A stretch of 34,621 nucleotides of DNA from Pseudanabaena mucicola FACHB-723 (GTDB taxonomy: Bacteria > Cyanobacteriota > Cyanobacteriia > Pseudanabaenales > Pseudanabaenaceae): the NCBI RefSeq assembly GCF_014696385.1, contig NZ_JACJQB010000036.1:1-34621 (forward strand), written 5' to 3'. The translations under genes and the position numbers were made by a program. Shown in pieces: positions 26,491 to 34,597 of this stretch (position 1 is the stretch's first letter; the number at the start of each line of letters is the position of its first letter). The notes below the pieces were generated by a model. It was not told the origin of the DNA and made no database searches. It saw only the letters and a list, made by a program, of their open reading frames with translations.

Positions 26491-27370
26491 ACAGCGCCTC
26501 TGCCTGTTCTAAATTACTGACATTAACTAAGGCAATATTCGGTGCAGTCCGCTTAACTAAACCTGTCAAAACCTTACCCGAGCCAACTTCGATCGCTTGT
26601 TCATAACCTTGTTCCGCAAGGTATAAACAGATTTCGCGCCAACGTACTGGTGATGTCATTTGCTGAGCGAGGCGATCGCGTAAAACTTGCCCACTGGTGG
26701 TGGCATCCTGCGGCTCTACGTTAGAAATCACAGGAATTGAAGCATCATTAAAAGTTGTTTGCTGCACGATTTCCGCAAATTTTGCGGCTGCCTCAGCCAT
26801 CAATGGCGAATGGAATGCGCCACTGACGGCTAACGGAATTGCCCGCTTAGTTTTAATCTGTTCTACAACCGCTTTTACCCCTGCTTGCGTTCCTGAAATG
26901 ACCACCTGATCGGCGCTATTGTCATTTGCCAAAATTACATTATCGGTCGCTGCGATCGCAATTTCCAGAGCCGCCCGATCAAAACCAATCAAAGCCGTCA
27001 TTGCGCCGCCACTCGCCTCAGACATTAATTGTGATCGCTGTTTCACCAATTCCAAACCCGTCGCAAAATTGACCACATCCGCACAATAGAGCGCACTATA
27101 CTCCCCTAAGCTATGCCCCGTGACTGCATCAGGCTTTGCCCCTTTGGCTTTTAATACATCCGCAAGGATCGCCGAAATCACATACAAACAAGGCTGCGTA
27201 AATTGAGTCTTAGACAGTTCGGCTGCATCGGTTTGCACTTTTTCTAAAACTGACCAACCTAAAATTTGCGCTGCTTGCTCAAACTTGTCCTTGCCCACTT
27301 CTGCTAAGTCCAAACCCATCCCCACAGCCTGAGAGCCTTGTCCGGGGAATATCCATACATTTTTGGTCAT
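26489..27370 (-). CDS. fabD: Malonyl-CoA:ACP transacylase
   Basis: This enzyme loads malonyl groups onto acyl carrier protein for fatty acid synthesis. I use the ATG at 27370 (MTKNVWIFPGQGSQ), giving 293 residues, the family length. The frame is open to 27409 but the extra 13 residues are not conserved. The active-site serine is S87 in GHSLGEY, and the histidine is H187 in GAFHSPLM. The oxyanion Gln is in PGQGSQ. No other fab gene is adjacent. Confidence 0.95.
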   Translation of the reverse strand: MTKNVWIFPGQGSQAVGMGLDLAEVGKDKFEQAAQILGWSVLEKVQTDAAELSKTQFTQPCLYVISAILADVLKAKGAKPDAVTGHSLGEYSALYCADVVNFATGLELVKQRSQLMSEASGGAMTALIGFDRAALEIAIAATDNVILANDNSADQVVISGTQAGVKAVVEQIKTKRAIPLAVSGAFHSPLMAEAAAKFAEIVQQTTFNDASIPVISNVEPQDATTSGQVLRDRLAQQMTSPVRWREICLYLAEQGYEQAIEVGSGKVLTGLVKRTAPNIALVNVSNLEQAEAL

Positions 27371-27409
27371 TTTTATAAAATATTTATCTAGGTGTCTTTG
27401 TATTTTCAA

Positions 27410-27449
27410 AGTTTACAGCGCTTCGGACTGTATCAAAGCGCTGTAAACT
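27410..27449. terminator. Hairpin between HNH gene and fabD (proximal to fabD)
   Basis: 14-bp perfect arms (27410-27423 with 27436-27449) and a 12-base loop. It lies upstream of fabD and downstream of the HNH gene, so if it is a terminator it backs up the hairpin at 27476. Confidence 0.5.
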
Positions 27450-27475
27450 AGAGCCTATTGAAGATGAAAGTAATA

Positions 27476-27526
27476 CAGAGAAAATTTTGAAAGCATCGCT
27501 TCGCGATGCTTTCAAAATTTTCTCTG
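27476..27526. terminator. 24-bp stem hairpin after the HNH gene
   Basis: Perfect arms 27476-27499 and 27503-27526 with a 3-base loop, 31 bases beyond the HNH stop. The sequence resembles the repeat at 23714-23762, so it may be a dispersed palindrome used as a terminator. Confidence 0.65.
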
Positions 27527-27556
27527 GTTCTTAGTTCAGCGCCAAGCACTGCAAGG

Positions 27557-28051
27557 CTAATTAATAATATATTTCTTCCATTCGTCGTGATTTCCCGATC
27601 GCAAATATTTAGTTACCTCAAAATGCAAACCACTGTGGGGGCGACGGGGTTGTTTTTTGAGCGGCATTCCCGCTTCCTTAGGAGTACGGTTGCCCTTTTT
27701 AACATTGCAACGCACACAGGCTGTAATAATATTGTCCCAACTATCACCACCACCTCGCGATCGCGGCAACACATGATCGAGCGTCAGGTCATCACCTGTA
27801 TGCCCACAATACTGACAGGAATGCGAGTCACGGTGAAGAATATTGCGTCGAGTTAGGGGGATTTCTTTATAGGGAATGCTGATATATTGCAGCATTCGGA
27901 TCACTGTGGGCAGTGGCATATCTGGATAAACCATCTTGCCATTATGTTCAATCCGTTCAGCTTTACCTTTTATAACCAAGACAATAGCTCGCTGCCAATT
28001 GGTGATGTTCAGCGGCTCATAGGATGCGTTTAGTACAAGGACTTTTGCCAT
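27557..28051 (-). CDS. HNH endonuclease, stand-alone cyanobacterial type
   Basis: A 164-residue protein with one HNH nuclease domain near residues 70-120. Zinc ligands are C79 and C82 (SCQYC) and C112 and C115 (ACVRC). The catalytic region LDHVLPRSRGGG carries D92 and H93, and N107 follows in WDNII. The set is complete. The N-terminal 60 residues (VLVLNASYEPLNITNWQRA) are typical of a widely conserved group of small HNH proteins. It is not inside an intron, phage or restriction cassette here. The substrate is unknown; a DNA repair or housekeeping role is as likely as defence. Confidence 0.88.
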   Translation of the reverse strand: MAKVLVLNASYEPLNITNWQRAIVLVIKGKAERIEHNGKMVYPDMPLPTVIRMLQYISIPYKEIPLTRRNILHRDSHSCQYCGHTGDDLTLDHVLPRSRGGGDSWDNIITACVRCNVKKGNRTPKEAGMPLKKQPRRPHSGLHFEVTKYLRSGNHDEWKKYIIN

Positions 28052-28174
28052 TTACTATCAAGCGAACTTACAGGAGATGCTAGCACAGGTAAACCAAAAA
28101 AGGGAGGTAATTAGATTAGAAATTAAAGATCCCACCTAACTATCCATGTTTTTGACATCCAAATGACTAATCCC

Positions 28175-28229
28175 AAAACCGAAATAGAGGAAGGCGACGC
28201 AAAGCCTCACCTTCCTCTATTTCGGTTTT
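28175..28229 (-). terminator. Terminator of the arsenic-island permease gene
   Basis: 20-bp perfect arms (28175-28194 with 28210-28229) and a 15-base loop, beginning 6 bases past the permease stop. The arms end in A4/T4 at the outer side. Confidence 0.7.
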
Positions 28230-28234
28230 ATACA

Positions 28235-29242
28235 CTAAGCACCACTTACAAGAAGCAGATTAAAAATATAGCCAATACTAATAATACCGATGGTCATAAG
28301 ACCAACAAATACCGATAGCAATTGAGGACGGAGGACTTTTTTGAGAATGATAATTTCAGGAAGAGATAGGGCGGTAACTGCCATCGTAAAGGATAAAACT
28401 GTACCCATCGGCATTCCCTTATTAACTAAAGCCTCAGTAATTGGCATCACACCCGCTATGTTGGCATAAAGTGGCACGCCTAAAACTACCGCAAGTGGTA
28501 CGGCTAAAGGATTATTTGCACCTGCGTATTGAGTGATAAAGTCAGTCGGGACATAACCATGAATCCCCGCGCCGATCGCAATGCCCAGCACCACATACAG
28601 CCAAACCGATCGCACAATTTCACTAGATTGAAATCGACCCTGATCAAATCTTTGCTTCCAAGTCAGGGCAATGGGTTCTAGATGATCGTCTCCATCATCA
28701 ACCATCCCTTGGCGCGATCTTTGCAGTTCCCAAACAAATGGTTCAACCCATCTTTCTAATTTGAGCAGTCCAATGATGTATCCCGATGCGATCGCTAAAC
28801 CCACACCAAAGCCAATATAGAGCAACGTTACCTTCAGTCCAAATAGTCCCCATAGCAAGATTACCGCGACCTCATTCACCATTGGCGCTGCCATCAGATA
28901 GGAAAATGTCACACCTAAAGGTACACCTGCTTCCAAAAATCCAATGAATAAGGGAACTGCCGAACAAGAACAGAATGGAGTGACAATACCAACCATCGCC
29001 GCCAAAATATTTCCTAAAAATGTTCGCTTTCCTGCTAGCAGAGAACGGACTCGCTCTGGTTCTAAAAAGCTCTGAAATGTGCCAACGATAAAGCTAATCA
29101 CAATTAGCAATGTCAAAACCTTCGGCACATCGTAAAGAAAAAAGTGCAGACTTGCTCCTAAATGTGAGGCAATTTCTAACCCCAACAATTTTGTGACAAT
29201 CTGCGTTGCTAACCAATCAAAGGGATAGAAAGGATCAAACAT
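28235..29242 (-). CDS. DUF318 (UPF0718 / ArsP-like) permease
   Basis: A 335-residue integral membrane protein with about eight hydrophobic helices and a charged cytosolic loop near residues 180-215. The hallmark TPFCSCSAVPLF (C91 and C93) marks the DUF318 permease family, some of whose members (ArsP) export trivalent organoarsenicals. It forms a two-gene operon with the small thioredoxin-like gene upstream (12-base gap), a pairing common in arsenic-resistance loci. The promoter carries an ArsR-type operator. The exact substrate is inferred from context, and another thiol-reactive metal or metalloid is possible. Confidence 0.85.
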   Translation of the reverse strand: MFDPFYPFDWLATQIVTKLLGLEIASHLGASLHFFLYDVPKVLTLLIVISFIVGTFQSFLEPERVRSLLAGKRTFLGNILAAMVGIVTPFCSCSAVPLFIGFLEAGVPLGVTFSYLMAAPMVNEVAVILLWGLFGLKVTLLYIGFGVGLAIASGYIIGLLKLERWVEPFVWELQRSRQGMVDDGDDHLEPIALTWKQRFDQGRFQSSEIVRSVWLYVVLGIAIGAGIHGYVPTDFITQYAGANNPLAVPLAVVLGVPLYANIAGVMPITEALVNKGMPMGTVLSFTMAVTALSLPEIIILKKVLRPQLLSVFVGLMTIGIISIGYIFNLLLVSGA

Positions 29243-29254
29243 GGCTTTATCCTT

Positions 29255-29497
29255 TTAACGTTGCAATAGGGGCTGGATTTGTTCAGGACTGATGACTTGA
29301 CCTTTGCTGACCACCTTGCCATTAATCGCCATTGCTGGCGTTGACATCACGCCCCGCATCGCAATTTCCACAGGATCAGTGATATGTAAAACTTCTGCCA
29401 TGAGATTGAGGTTTGCCACAGCTTGTTTCGCATTTGCTTCTAACTGTTGGCACTTTTTACAACCTGTACCCAAAATTTCAATTTTGACAGTATCCAT
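29255..29497 (-). CDS. Small thioredoxin-like redox protein (MTH895/TM0996 type)
   Basis: An 80-residue single-domain thioredoxin fold. The redox motif is C13-K-K-C16 in GTGCKKCQQLE, and the cis-proline is P54 in MSTPAMAING. Proteins of this type often sit beside DUF318 permeases in arsenic operons and probably supply thiol reduction or deliver the substrate; that role is inferred. A good ribosome site (AAGGAGTG) precedes the ATG. Directly upstream lies a palindromic operator at 29513-29538, so expression should respond to arsenite through an ArsR protein. Confidence 0.88.
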   Translation of the reverse strand: MDTVKIEILGTGCKKCQQLEANAKQAVANLNLMAEVLHITDPVEIAMRGVMSTPAMAINGKVVSKGQVISPEQIQPLLQR

Positions 29498-29512
29498 AAT
29501 GCACTCCTTTAT

Positions 29513-29538
29513 ATATTGACATACATCAATATATTGAT
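29513..29538. promoter_or_regulatory. ArsR/SmtB-type operator upstream of the thioredoxin-permease operon
   Basis: Two overlapping dyads are present: ATATTGA (29513-29519) with TCAATAT (29526-29532), and the perfect palindrome ATCAATATATTGAT (29525-29538). AT-rich dyads built on ATATTGA/TCAATAT are typical of ArsR/SmtB repressor sites. A version with one mismatch, at 33601-33614, lies upstream of gap-arsJ. The operator lies in the divergent region with the Fic gene. Confidence 0.7.
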
Positions 29539-29702
29539 TATAGAAGCAATAAATATATAAACCTGATTTCGTTACAATTCCTACACATGACTTTCTAGCT
29601 TTTTGTAGTAAATCCGAGTCAAGCAGATTTGTAGGCGATCGCCAACTTATAGATAAAATCGCATAGACTAGACCTACTAGGATTAAGTTAAAAACTAACT
29701 CT

Positions 29703-31055
29703 ATGTCAAGAATTAGAGTGCCAAAACCTTTTGCCGATCTAGTGAATGAGGCAAATCACGAAAAAGTTGTAACACTACTCGGTAAATATCATGAGACAGA
29801 TCGTAAAGGTCGATATTTACATTGGGATGAGTTTAAATGGCGAGTAGAAAGAGGCGATGACGAAATAGCCGCATGGGTAGCGACTAAAATTACTAGAAAA
29901 GCCAGAGCCAAACATCTACAACAGTTACAAGCTGAAAAAGAATCCTGTTTTACTTACAGTGTCCCTGACTCCCTATCGGCAAGGTTATACTCCATTGACA
30001 AAATGATTGGAAAAGGTCAGGAGATTATAGATGGAAACAACTTCATCTCGTCAAGTGATAAGCAACATTATTTTGTGAAAAACTTAATGTTAGAAGAAGC
30101 AATCACTTCATCACAATTAGAAGGAGCTTCAACTACTCGCGAAGTTGCACAGGAGATGCTCAAAAAGAGGCTTGCTCCTAAAGATAAATCTCAACAGATG
30201 ATTTTCAATAACTACCAGTTAATGAAAAAAGCGATTGAGAGAAGAGATGAAGAGCTATCAATAGAATTTATATTAGAATTGCATAGGATCGCAACCTATA
30301 AAGCCATTGATAATGCCGCCATATCAGGACAATTCAGACAAGACAATAATATTATTGTGACTGATTTATATGGTGAAAAAGTATTCGAACCACCTGAAGC
30401 GCAGACAATTCAATCTAGGCTTAATTATCTATGCAACTTTGCAAATCAGGATCATAGTCAAGTTTCAGAATTTATCCACCCAATTATTAAAGCGATTATT
30501 TTACATTTCATGATCGCCTATATTCATCCTTTTGGTGATGGTAATGGTAGAACCGCAAGAGCAATTTTTTATTGGAGTATTCTTAGATCTGATGATTATT
30601 GGTTGTTTGAATATGTGTCAATCAGCAAATTTATCAAAGAAAAACGTGGGGCTTATGATAAAGCTTTTATCTATACAGAAACTGATGATTTTGACCTCAC
30701 ATATTTTATCTACAACCAAGTTGAAACTATCGAAAAAGCTATTAAATCTTTGTATGAGTACATAGATAGAAAAAGAGATGAGTTTAATCAATTTATACAT
30801 TGGGTTAATCGCAGTCCATTCGCCAAAACTCTGAATAGAGGTCATTTGGAAATTTTGAAAGAAGCTTTGAAATCTCCCGGACAAGAATTTACTGCCAAAC
30901 AAGTAGCGATTGATTTAGGAGTTACTGAGAACACTGCTAGAAATTATCTGGCGGTCTTGGTGGATAGAGATTTGTTAGTTCTCGCTCAATCTAAACGGGG
31001 TAAAGCACGTATTTATATTGCACCAGCTAACTTAAAAGCAAGATTGGCACTGTGA
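29703..31055 (+). CDS. Fic-domain protein with N-terminal inhibitory motif and winged helix
   Basis: The 450-residue protein contains the Fic core motif HPFGDGNGRTAR (H275 to R286), complete with catalytic His and phosphate-binding GNGR. That predicts transfer of AMP or a similar group from a nucleotide to a target protein. Upstream, SSQLEG (S136 to E140) fits the class II inhibitory helix [S/T]xxxE[G/N], whose Glu blocks ATP binding, so the enzyme is probably autoinhibited. The C-terminus (about 375-445) is a winged-helix DNA-binding domain (FTAKQVAIDLGVTENTARNY). The target is unknown. The AT-rich gene lies between two arsenic units and is convergent with arsJ, 14 bases apart, so it may be an insertion. 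Confidence 0.9.
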   Translation: MSRIRVPKPFADLVNEANHEKVVTLLGKYHETDRKGRYLHWDEFKWRVERGDDEIAAWVATKITRKARAKHLQQLQAEKESCFTYSVPDSLSARLYSIDKMIGKGQEIIDGNNFISSSDKQHYFVKNLMLEEAITSSQLEGASTTREVAQEMLKKRLAPKDKSQQMIFNNYQLMKKAIERRDEELSIEFILELHRIATYKAIDNAAISGQFRQDNNIIVTDLYGEKVFEPPEAQTIQSRLNYLCNFANQDHSQVSEFIHPIIKAIILHFMIAYIHPFGDGNGRTARAIFYWSILRSDDYWLFEYVSISKFIKEKRGAYDKAFIYTETDDFDLTYFIYNQVETIEKAIKSLYEYIDRKRDEFNQFIHWVNRSPFAKTLNRGHLEILKEALKSPGQEFTAKQVAIDLGVTENTARNYLAVLVDRDLLVLAQSKRGKARIYIAPANLKARLAL

Positions 31056-31069
31056 TAGAGGCAATCGCA

Positions 31070-32329
31070 CTATTCTCCGTCAGATTTCCATGCAATCGCA
31101 GTTTGTGTCTGCGGATCAGGTAACTTGCGCGTAATTATTGCAGCAGCTAAAACTAGAGCCGTTGATACCCACAGACATCCGACTAAACCTGCAAACTGAT
31201 ACACCAATCCTGATAAAACAGTCCCCGCCAAGCGTCCACCTGAATTTGCCATGTAGTAGAAACCCACATTTAGCGCCACTTTGTCATCATCGGTGAAGGC
31301 GAGAACTAAGTAGGAATGTACCGATGAATTAAAGGCAAAGACCACACCAAAAATGAGTAAACCAACAATGATCACTAGGTTTGCAGAGAGATTTAGCTGT
31401 AATGCGATCGCAATTATTGCAGGTACGGCAATTAGGGAAGTTGTCCAAAATCTCACAGTTTGCGATCGCGGCGGTTGACCAGATCCAAAGCGCTTAATTA
31501 ATGTCGGTGCGAGGGATTGAATCATCCCGTAGCCAATCACCCAACAGGCTAAGAATCCACCAACTTGATAAAATGACCAGCCTAAGACACTTCGCAAAAA
31601 TACAGGCAATCCCACCACAAACCAAACGTCTCTAGAGCCAAATAGAAAGAATCTTGCTGCGGATAGAAGATTGATTTCAGGGCTTTTAGAAAAGAGTTGT
31701 TTAAATTTGACTTTGGCTTTGATTTTACCCATACCCTTGGGCAGAAATAAGCCTGTGAATAAGAGCAAAAATAAACATCCTGCCATAATCCAGAGGGAAT
31801 TTACAAATCCACATAGTCCTAGTAAGGCGCTGCCGATAAAAAAGCCAACACCTTTAAGGGCATTTTTAGAACCTGTGAGAATCGCAACCCACTTGAATAA
31901 AGCTGATTGAGCATCCTGCGGCACGACTAGGCGAATTGCACTTTTGGTACTCATTTTCGTCAAGTCTTTGGCAATCCCTGAAAAAGCCTGCGCGATCATC
32001 ACATAGAGAACGGCTAACCATTGCGCCCATTCTGGATTGAGCAAAGACAACATTATGAGTGAGAATATCTGTAAGCCTATCCCTGTATAGAGTGTAACTT
32101 TCAGCCCCAATTGTGAACCAATCCAGCCGCCCAAGAAGTTGGTAACAACTCCAAATACTTCATAGAAGAGAAATAGCGAAGCGATTTGAATGGGGGTATA
32201 GCCAATATTATTGAAATAAAGCAATACCAATAGTCGCAAAGCCCCATCGGTAATCGTGAATCCCCAATAGGTGAGGGTGACAAGCACATAGTTCTTGAAG
32301 TTTGCTTGGGATGCAGTTGAGGAGGTCAT
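31070..32329 (-). CDS. arsJ: ArsJ-type organoarsenical MFS exporter
   Basis: I start at the ATG at 32329 (MTSSTASQANFKNYVL), giving 419 residues. The frame stays open to 32581, but that part translates repeat DNA (LIPPCEGG, PPLPKGRG) and overlaps gap. About 11-12 hydrophobic helices and the opening YWGFTITDGALRLLVLLYF fit the ArsJ branch of the major facilitator superfamily. ArsJ exports 1-arseno-3-phosphoglycerate, which GAPDH makes from arsenate, so the arsenate leaves the cell. The gene directly downstream of gap matches the known gap-arsJ arrangement. A 194-base repeat-rich spacer separates the two. Confidence 0.88.
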   Translation of the reverse strand: MTSSTASQANFKNYVLVTLTYWGFTITDGALRLLVLLYFNNIGYTPIQIASLFLFYEVFGVVTNFLGGWIGSQLGLKVTLYTGIGLQIFSLIMLSLLNPEWAQWLAVLYVMIAQAFSGIAKDLTKMSTKSAIRLVVPQDAQSALFKWVAILTGSKNALKGVGFFIGSALLGLCGFVNSLWIMAGCLFLLLFTGLFLPKGMGKIKAKVKFKQLFSKSPEINLLSAARFFLFGSRDVWFVVGLPVFLRSVLGWSFYQVGGFLACWVIGYGMIQSLAPTLIKRFGSGQPPRSQTVRFWTTSLIAVPAIIAIALQLNLSANLVIIVGLLIFGVVFAFNSSVHSYLVLAFTDDDKVALNVGFYYMANSGGRLAGTVLSGLVYQFAGLVGCLWVSTALVLAAAIITRKLPDPQTQTAIAWKSDGE

Positions 32330-32339
32330 GATCAATTTC

Positions 32340-32520
32340 TCACAGTTTAGATGTTTTGCCATCACCCCTAGCCCCTCTCCAAATAACACCTCCCTACCCC
32401 TCCCCTTTGGAAGGGGAGGGAACAAAATTTCTAATCTTCCCCCTTCGCAAGGGGGAATTAAAGGGGGTTTTTGAGACTTGTGTATATAGGAATAGCCCAT
32501 TGGAAGAGCGTGGGGTGAGG
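32340..32520. repeat. Dispersed intergenic repeat between gap and arsJ
   Basis: This spacer contains polypurine/polypyrimidine palindromes: CCCTCCCCTT at 32398-32407 with its complement at 32411-32420, and TTCCCCCTT at 32437-32445 with its complement at 32449-32457. Translated, it gives the PPLPKGRG / LIPPCEGG phrases often seen where cyanobacterial genomes carry dispersed intergenic repeats. It probably inserted into the gap-arsJ operon. It may form RNA hairpins that change relative expression of arsJ. Confidence 0.65.
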
Positions 32521-32523
32521 GGA

Positions 32524-33543
32524 TTAAATCGATAAAGCTACTTTTCTCGCTAATTCCGCCATGCGACAGGAATAGCCCCATTCGTTGTCATACCAAGCGA
32601 GAATCTTGACCTGAGTTCCATCAATAACCATTGTGGAGAGAGCATCAATAATCGATGATCGCGAATCATCTTTGTAATCAATGGAAACTAAAGGACGTTC
32701 TTCATAACCTAAAATCCCCTTCAATTCACCATCGGCGGCGGCTTTCAATAAACTATTTACTTCCTCAATTGTGGTTTCTCTTTCAACTTCAAATACACAA
32801 TCCGTCAGCGAAGCATTCAGCAAAGGTACACGCACGGCTAATCCATTTAACTTGCCCTTGAGTTCGGGATAGATCATTGCGATCGCTGTTGCCGATCCCG
32901 TGGTGGTGGGAATTAGTGATAAAGCCGAAGCCCTAGCGCGGCGCAGATCTTTGTGAGGTGCATCAACAAGGGTTTGCGTGTTGGTATTGTCATGAATCGT
33001 CGTAATTACGCCATGTTTAATTCCTAAACCTTCGTGGATGACTTTCACCACAGGCGCAAGGCAATTAGTAGTGCAAGAAGCAGCCGTGAGAATTTGATGC
33101 TGGGCAGGATCGTAGAGATGATCATTAATTCCCATCACAATATTTAGGGCTTCTTCCTTCACAGGAGCCGCCACGATCACTTTCTTTACGCCTTTGCGGA
33201 AATAGGGATTTAGGGTTTCGGGAGTGCGGAATTTGCCCGAACATTCCAGAATAATATCTACGCCTAATTCTTGCCAGTTGACTAGTTCGGGATTCTCATA
33301 TTCGCTAAAGCTAAGTTTTTGAATTGATTTCTGATCGTCAATGACAATGCGATCGCAATTTACTACGACATCAGGTAACCAACGACCATGCACCGAGTCA
33401 AACTTGAGTAAATGCGCGGCAGCTTCGATACCACCCTTGATTTCATTGATATGTACAAATTCTAATTCGGGAAAGTCCCAAGCAGCACGCAGAACCAATC
33501 TGCCAATTCTGCCAAAACCGTTAATACCAACGCGCACAGCCAT
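32524..33543 (-). CDS. gap: ArsJ-associated glyceraldehyde-3-phosphate dehydrogenase
   Basis: A 339-residue GAPDH with the NAD-binding [10 protein letters not shown] at 6-15, the catalytic C157 in ASCTTNC and H184 in [18 protein letters not shown] near residue 31 replaces the usual HxND of housekeeping enzymes, as in GAPDHs that sit beside arsJ. Besides phosphate it can use arsenate, giving 1-arseno-3-phosphoglycerate for export by ArsJ. Its position immediately upstream of arsJ and behind an ArsR-like operator supports this specialised role rather than central glycolysis. Confidence 0.9.
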   Translation of the reverse strand: MAVRVGINGFGRIGRLVLRAAWDFPELEFVHINEIKGGIEAAAHLLKFDSVHGRWLPDVVVNCDRIVIDDQKSIQKLSFSEYENPELVNWQELGVDIILECSGKFRTPETLNPYFRKGVKKVIVAAPVKEEALNIVMGINDHLYDPAQHQILTAASCTTNCLAPVVKVIHEGLGIKHGVITTIHDNTNTQTLVDAPHKDLRRARASALSLIPTTTGSATAIAMIYPELKGKLNGLAVRVPLLNASLTDCVFEVERETTIEEVNSLLKAAADGELKGILGYEERPLVSIDYKDDSRSSIIDALSTMVIDGTQVKILAWYDNEWGYSCRMAELARKVALSI

Positions 33544-33571
33544 AGATTATCTAAAGGTTAAGTATGTTTTA

Positions 33572-33614
33572 AATATTGATTAAGACAAATATTTATAGTA
33601 ATCAATATATTTAT
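33572..33614. promoter_or_regulatory. ArsR-type operator upstream of gap-arsJ
   Basis: ATATTGAT at 33573-33580 faces ATCAATAT at 33601-33608. The stretch 33601-33614 matches the 29525-29538 palindrome at 13 of 14 positions. It lies 29-71 bases upstream of the gap start codon, where a repressor would cover the promoter. Confidence 0.65.
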
Positions 33615-33673
33615 CTTGGCTGTATTTAGGGGAATCTGTCAACAATAAAATTTAGGAATGCTCCCAAAGAACG

Positions 33674-33709
33674 CATTGTAAGGGCAAGTCATGAATTGCC
33701 CTTACAATG
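33674..33709 (-). terminator. Terminator hairpin of the ACR3 gene
   Basis: 14-bp perfect arms (33674-33687 with 33696-33709) and an 8-base loop, 11 bases past the ACR3 stop. The core TGTAAGGGCAA...TTGCCCTTACA resembles a palindrome that recurs widely in cyanobacterial intergenic DNA. Confidence 0.65.
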
Positions 33710-33720
33710 AAAGGCGGGTC

Positions 33721-34542
33721 TTAAGTTATTTTTGCATCAAAGAAATTGCGCTTGAACCAAAAAGATAGATTGACAAGGCTAATTAAAACGGGAACTTCGA
33801 TTAGAGGACCAACAACCGCCACAAAAGCAGCACCCGAATTAATGCCAAATACACCCACCGCCACCGCGATCGCTAGTTCAAAATTGTTACTTGCTGCCGT
33901 GAAAGCAACACTCGCCGCTTTATCATAATCTGCCTTAATTAGCCAAGCAAAATAAAAGCTAACTACAAACATCGCAACGAAATAAATCAACAATGGAATC
34001 GAAATTCTGACAACATCCAAGGGGATTTTCAACATCAAATTCCCCTTGAGACTGAACATCACCACAATCGTAAACAGCAATGAAATCAGTGTGATTGGGC
34101 TAATTTTAGGAATAAATACATTGTGATACCAGCTTTTCCCTTTAATTTTGATCAGAAAAAAGCGCGTCAAAAAACCTGCGATAAAGGGAATACCAAGATA
34201 AATAGAAACAGTCTGTCCAATTTCAATGATACTGATATTCACCACGGTACTTTGTAAGCCAAAGAGCGGCGGTAATACCGTAATGAAAAACCAAGCATAA
34301 AAACTATAAAACAGCACTTGGAAAATGCTATTAAAGGCAACCAATCCCGCCGTATATTCAGAATTGCCCTTAGCGAGATCGCTCCATACAATCACCATCG
34401 CAATACATGGCGCAATGCCAATTAACATCAAGCCCACCATATAGTCGGGAGAGTCTCGAAAAAAGGCGATCGCTAATAAAAACATCAAACTTGGCGCAAT
34501 GATCCAGCTTTGAAATAGAGATAAGTAGCCATGCAGAATTAT
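33721..34542 (-). pseudogene. ACR3-family arsenite permease, N-terminus missing
   Basis: This is the C-terminal two-thirds of an ACR3 arsenite efflux carrier. [19 protein letters not shown] holds the conserved cysteine of the arsenite path, followed by [20 protein letters not shown] and further helices to the end. The homologous frame extends above the TTG at 34488 through [14 protein letters not shown] to about 34532, then meets TAA at 34543-34545. Roughly the first 90 codons of a normal ACR3 (first membrane helices) are gone. The arginine usually found before the cysteine (ARC) is proline here, consistent with decay but unproven. The upstream DNA carries 15-bp direct repeats that may belong to an inserted element. 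A frame starting at the TTG could still be translated but would lack essential helices. Confidence 0.85.
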
Positions 34543-34547
34543 TTACA

Positions 34548-34597
34548 CATATCCGAACTAATGGGAAGATTCTAAGAATCACCATATCCGAACTAAT
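34548..34597. repeat. 15-bp direct repeat pair flanking a small hairpin
   Basis: CATATCCGAACTAAT occurs at 34548-34562 and again at 34583-34597, 35 bases apart. Between them is the hairpin GATTC-TAA-GAATC (34568-34580). This begins right where the ACR3 gene loses homology, so it may be the end of a mobile element that continues past the window. Confidence 0.6.

Noticed and set aside
27557-28051. HNH gene as part of a CRISPR/IscB or homing element
   Set aside because: No RuvC domain, guide RNA, intron or repeats nearby. It matches stand-alone HNH proteins.
32330-32581. N-terminal extension of the ArsJ ORF
   Set aside because: It translates repeat DNA and overlaps the end of gap.
34370-34585. 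Alternative minus-strand ORF over the ACR3 5' region
   Set aside because: Wrong frame. The ACR3 frame explains the sequence up to about 34532.
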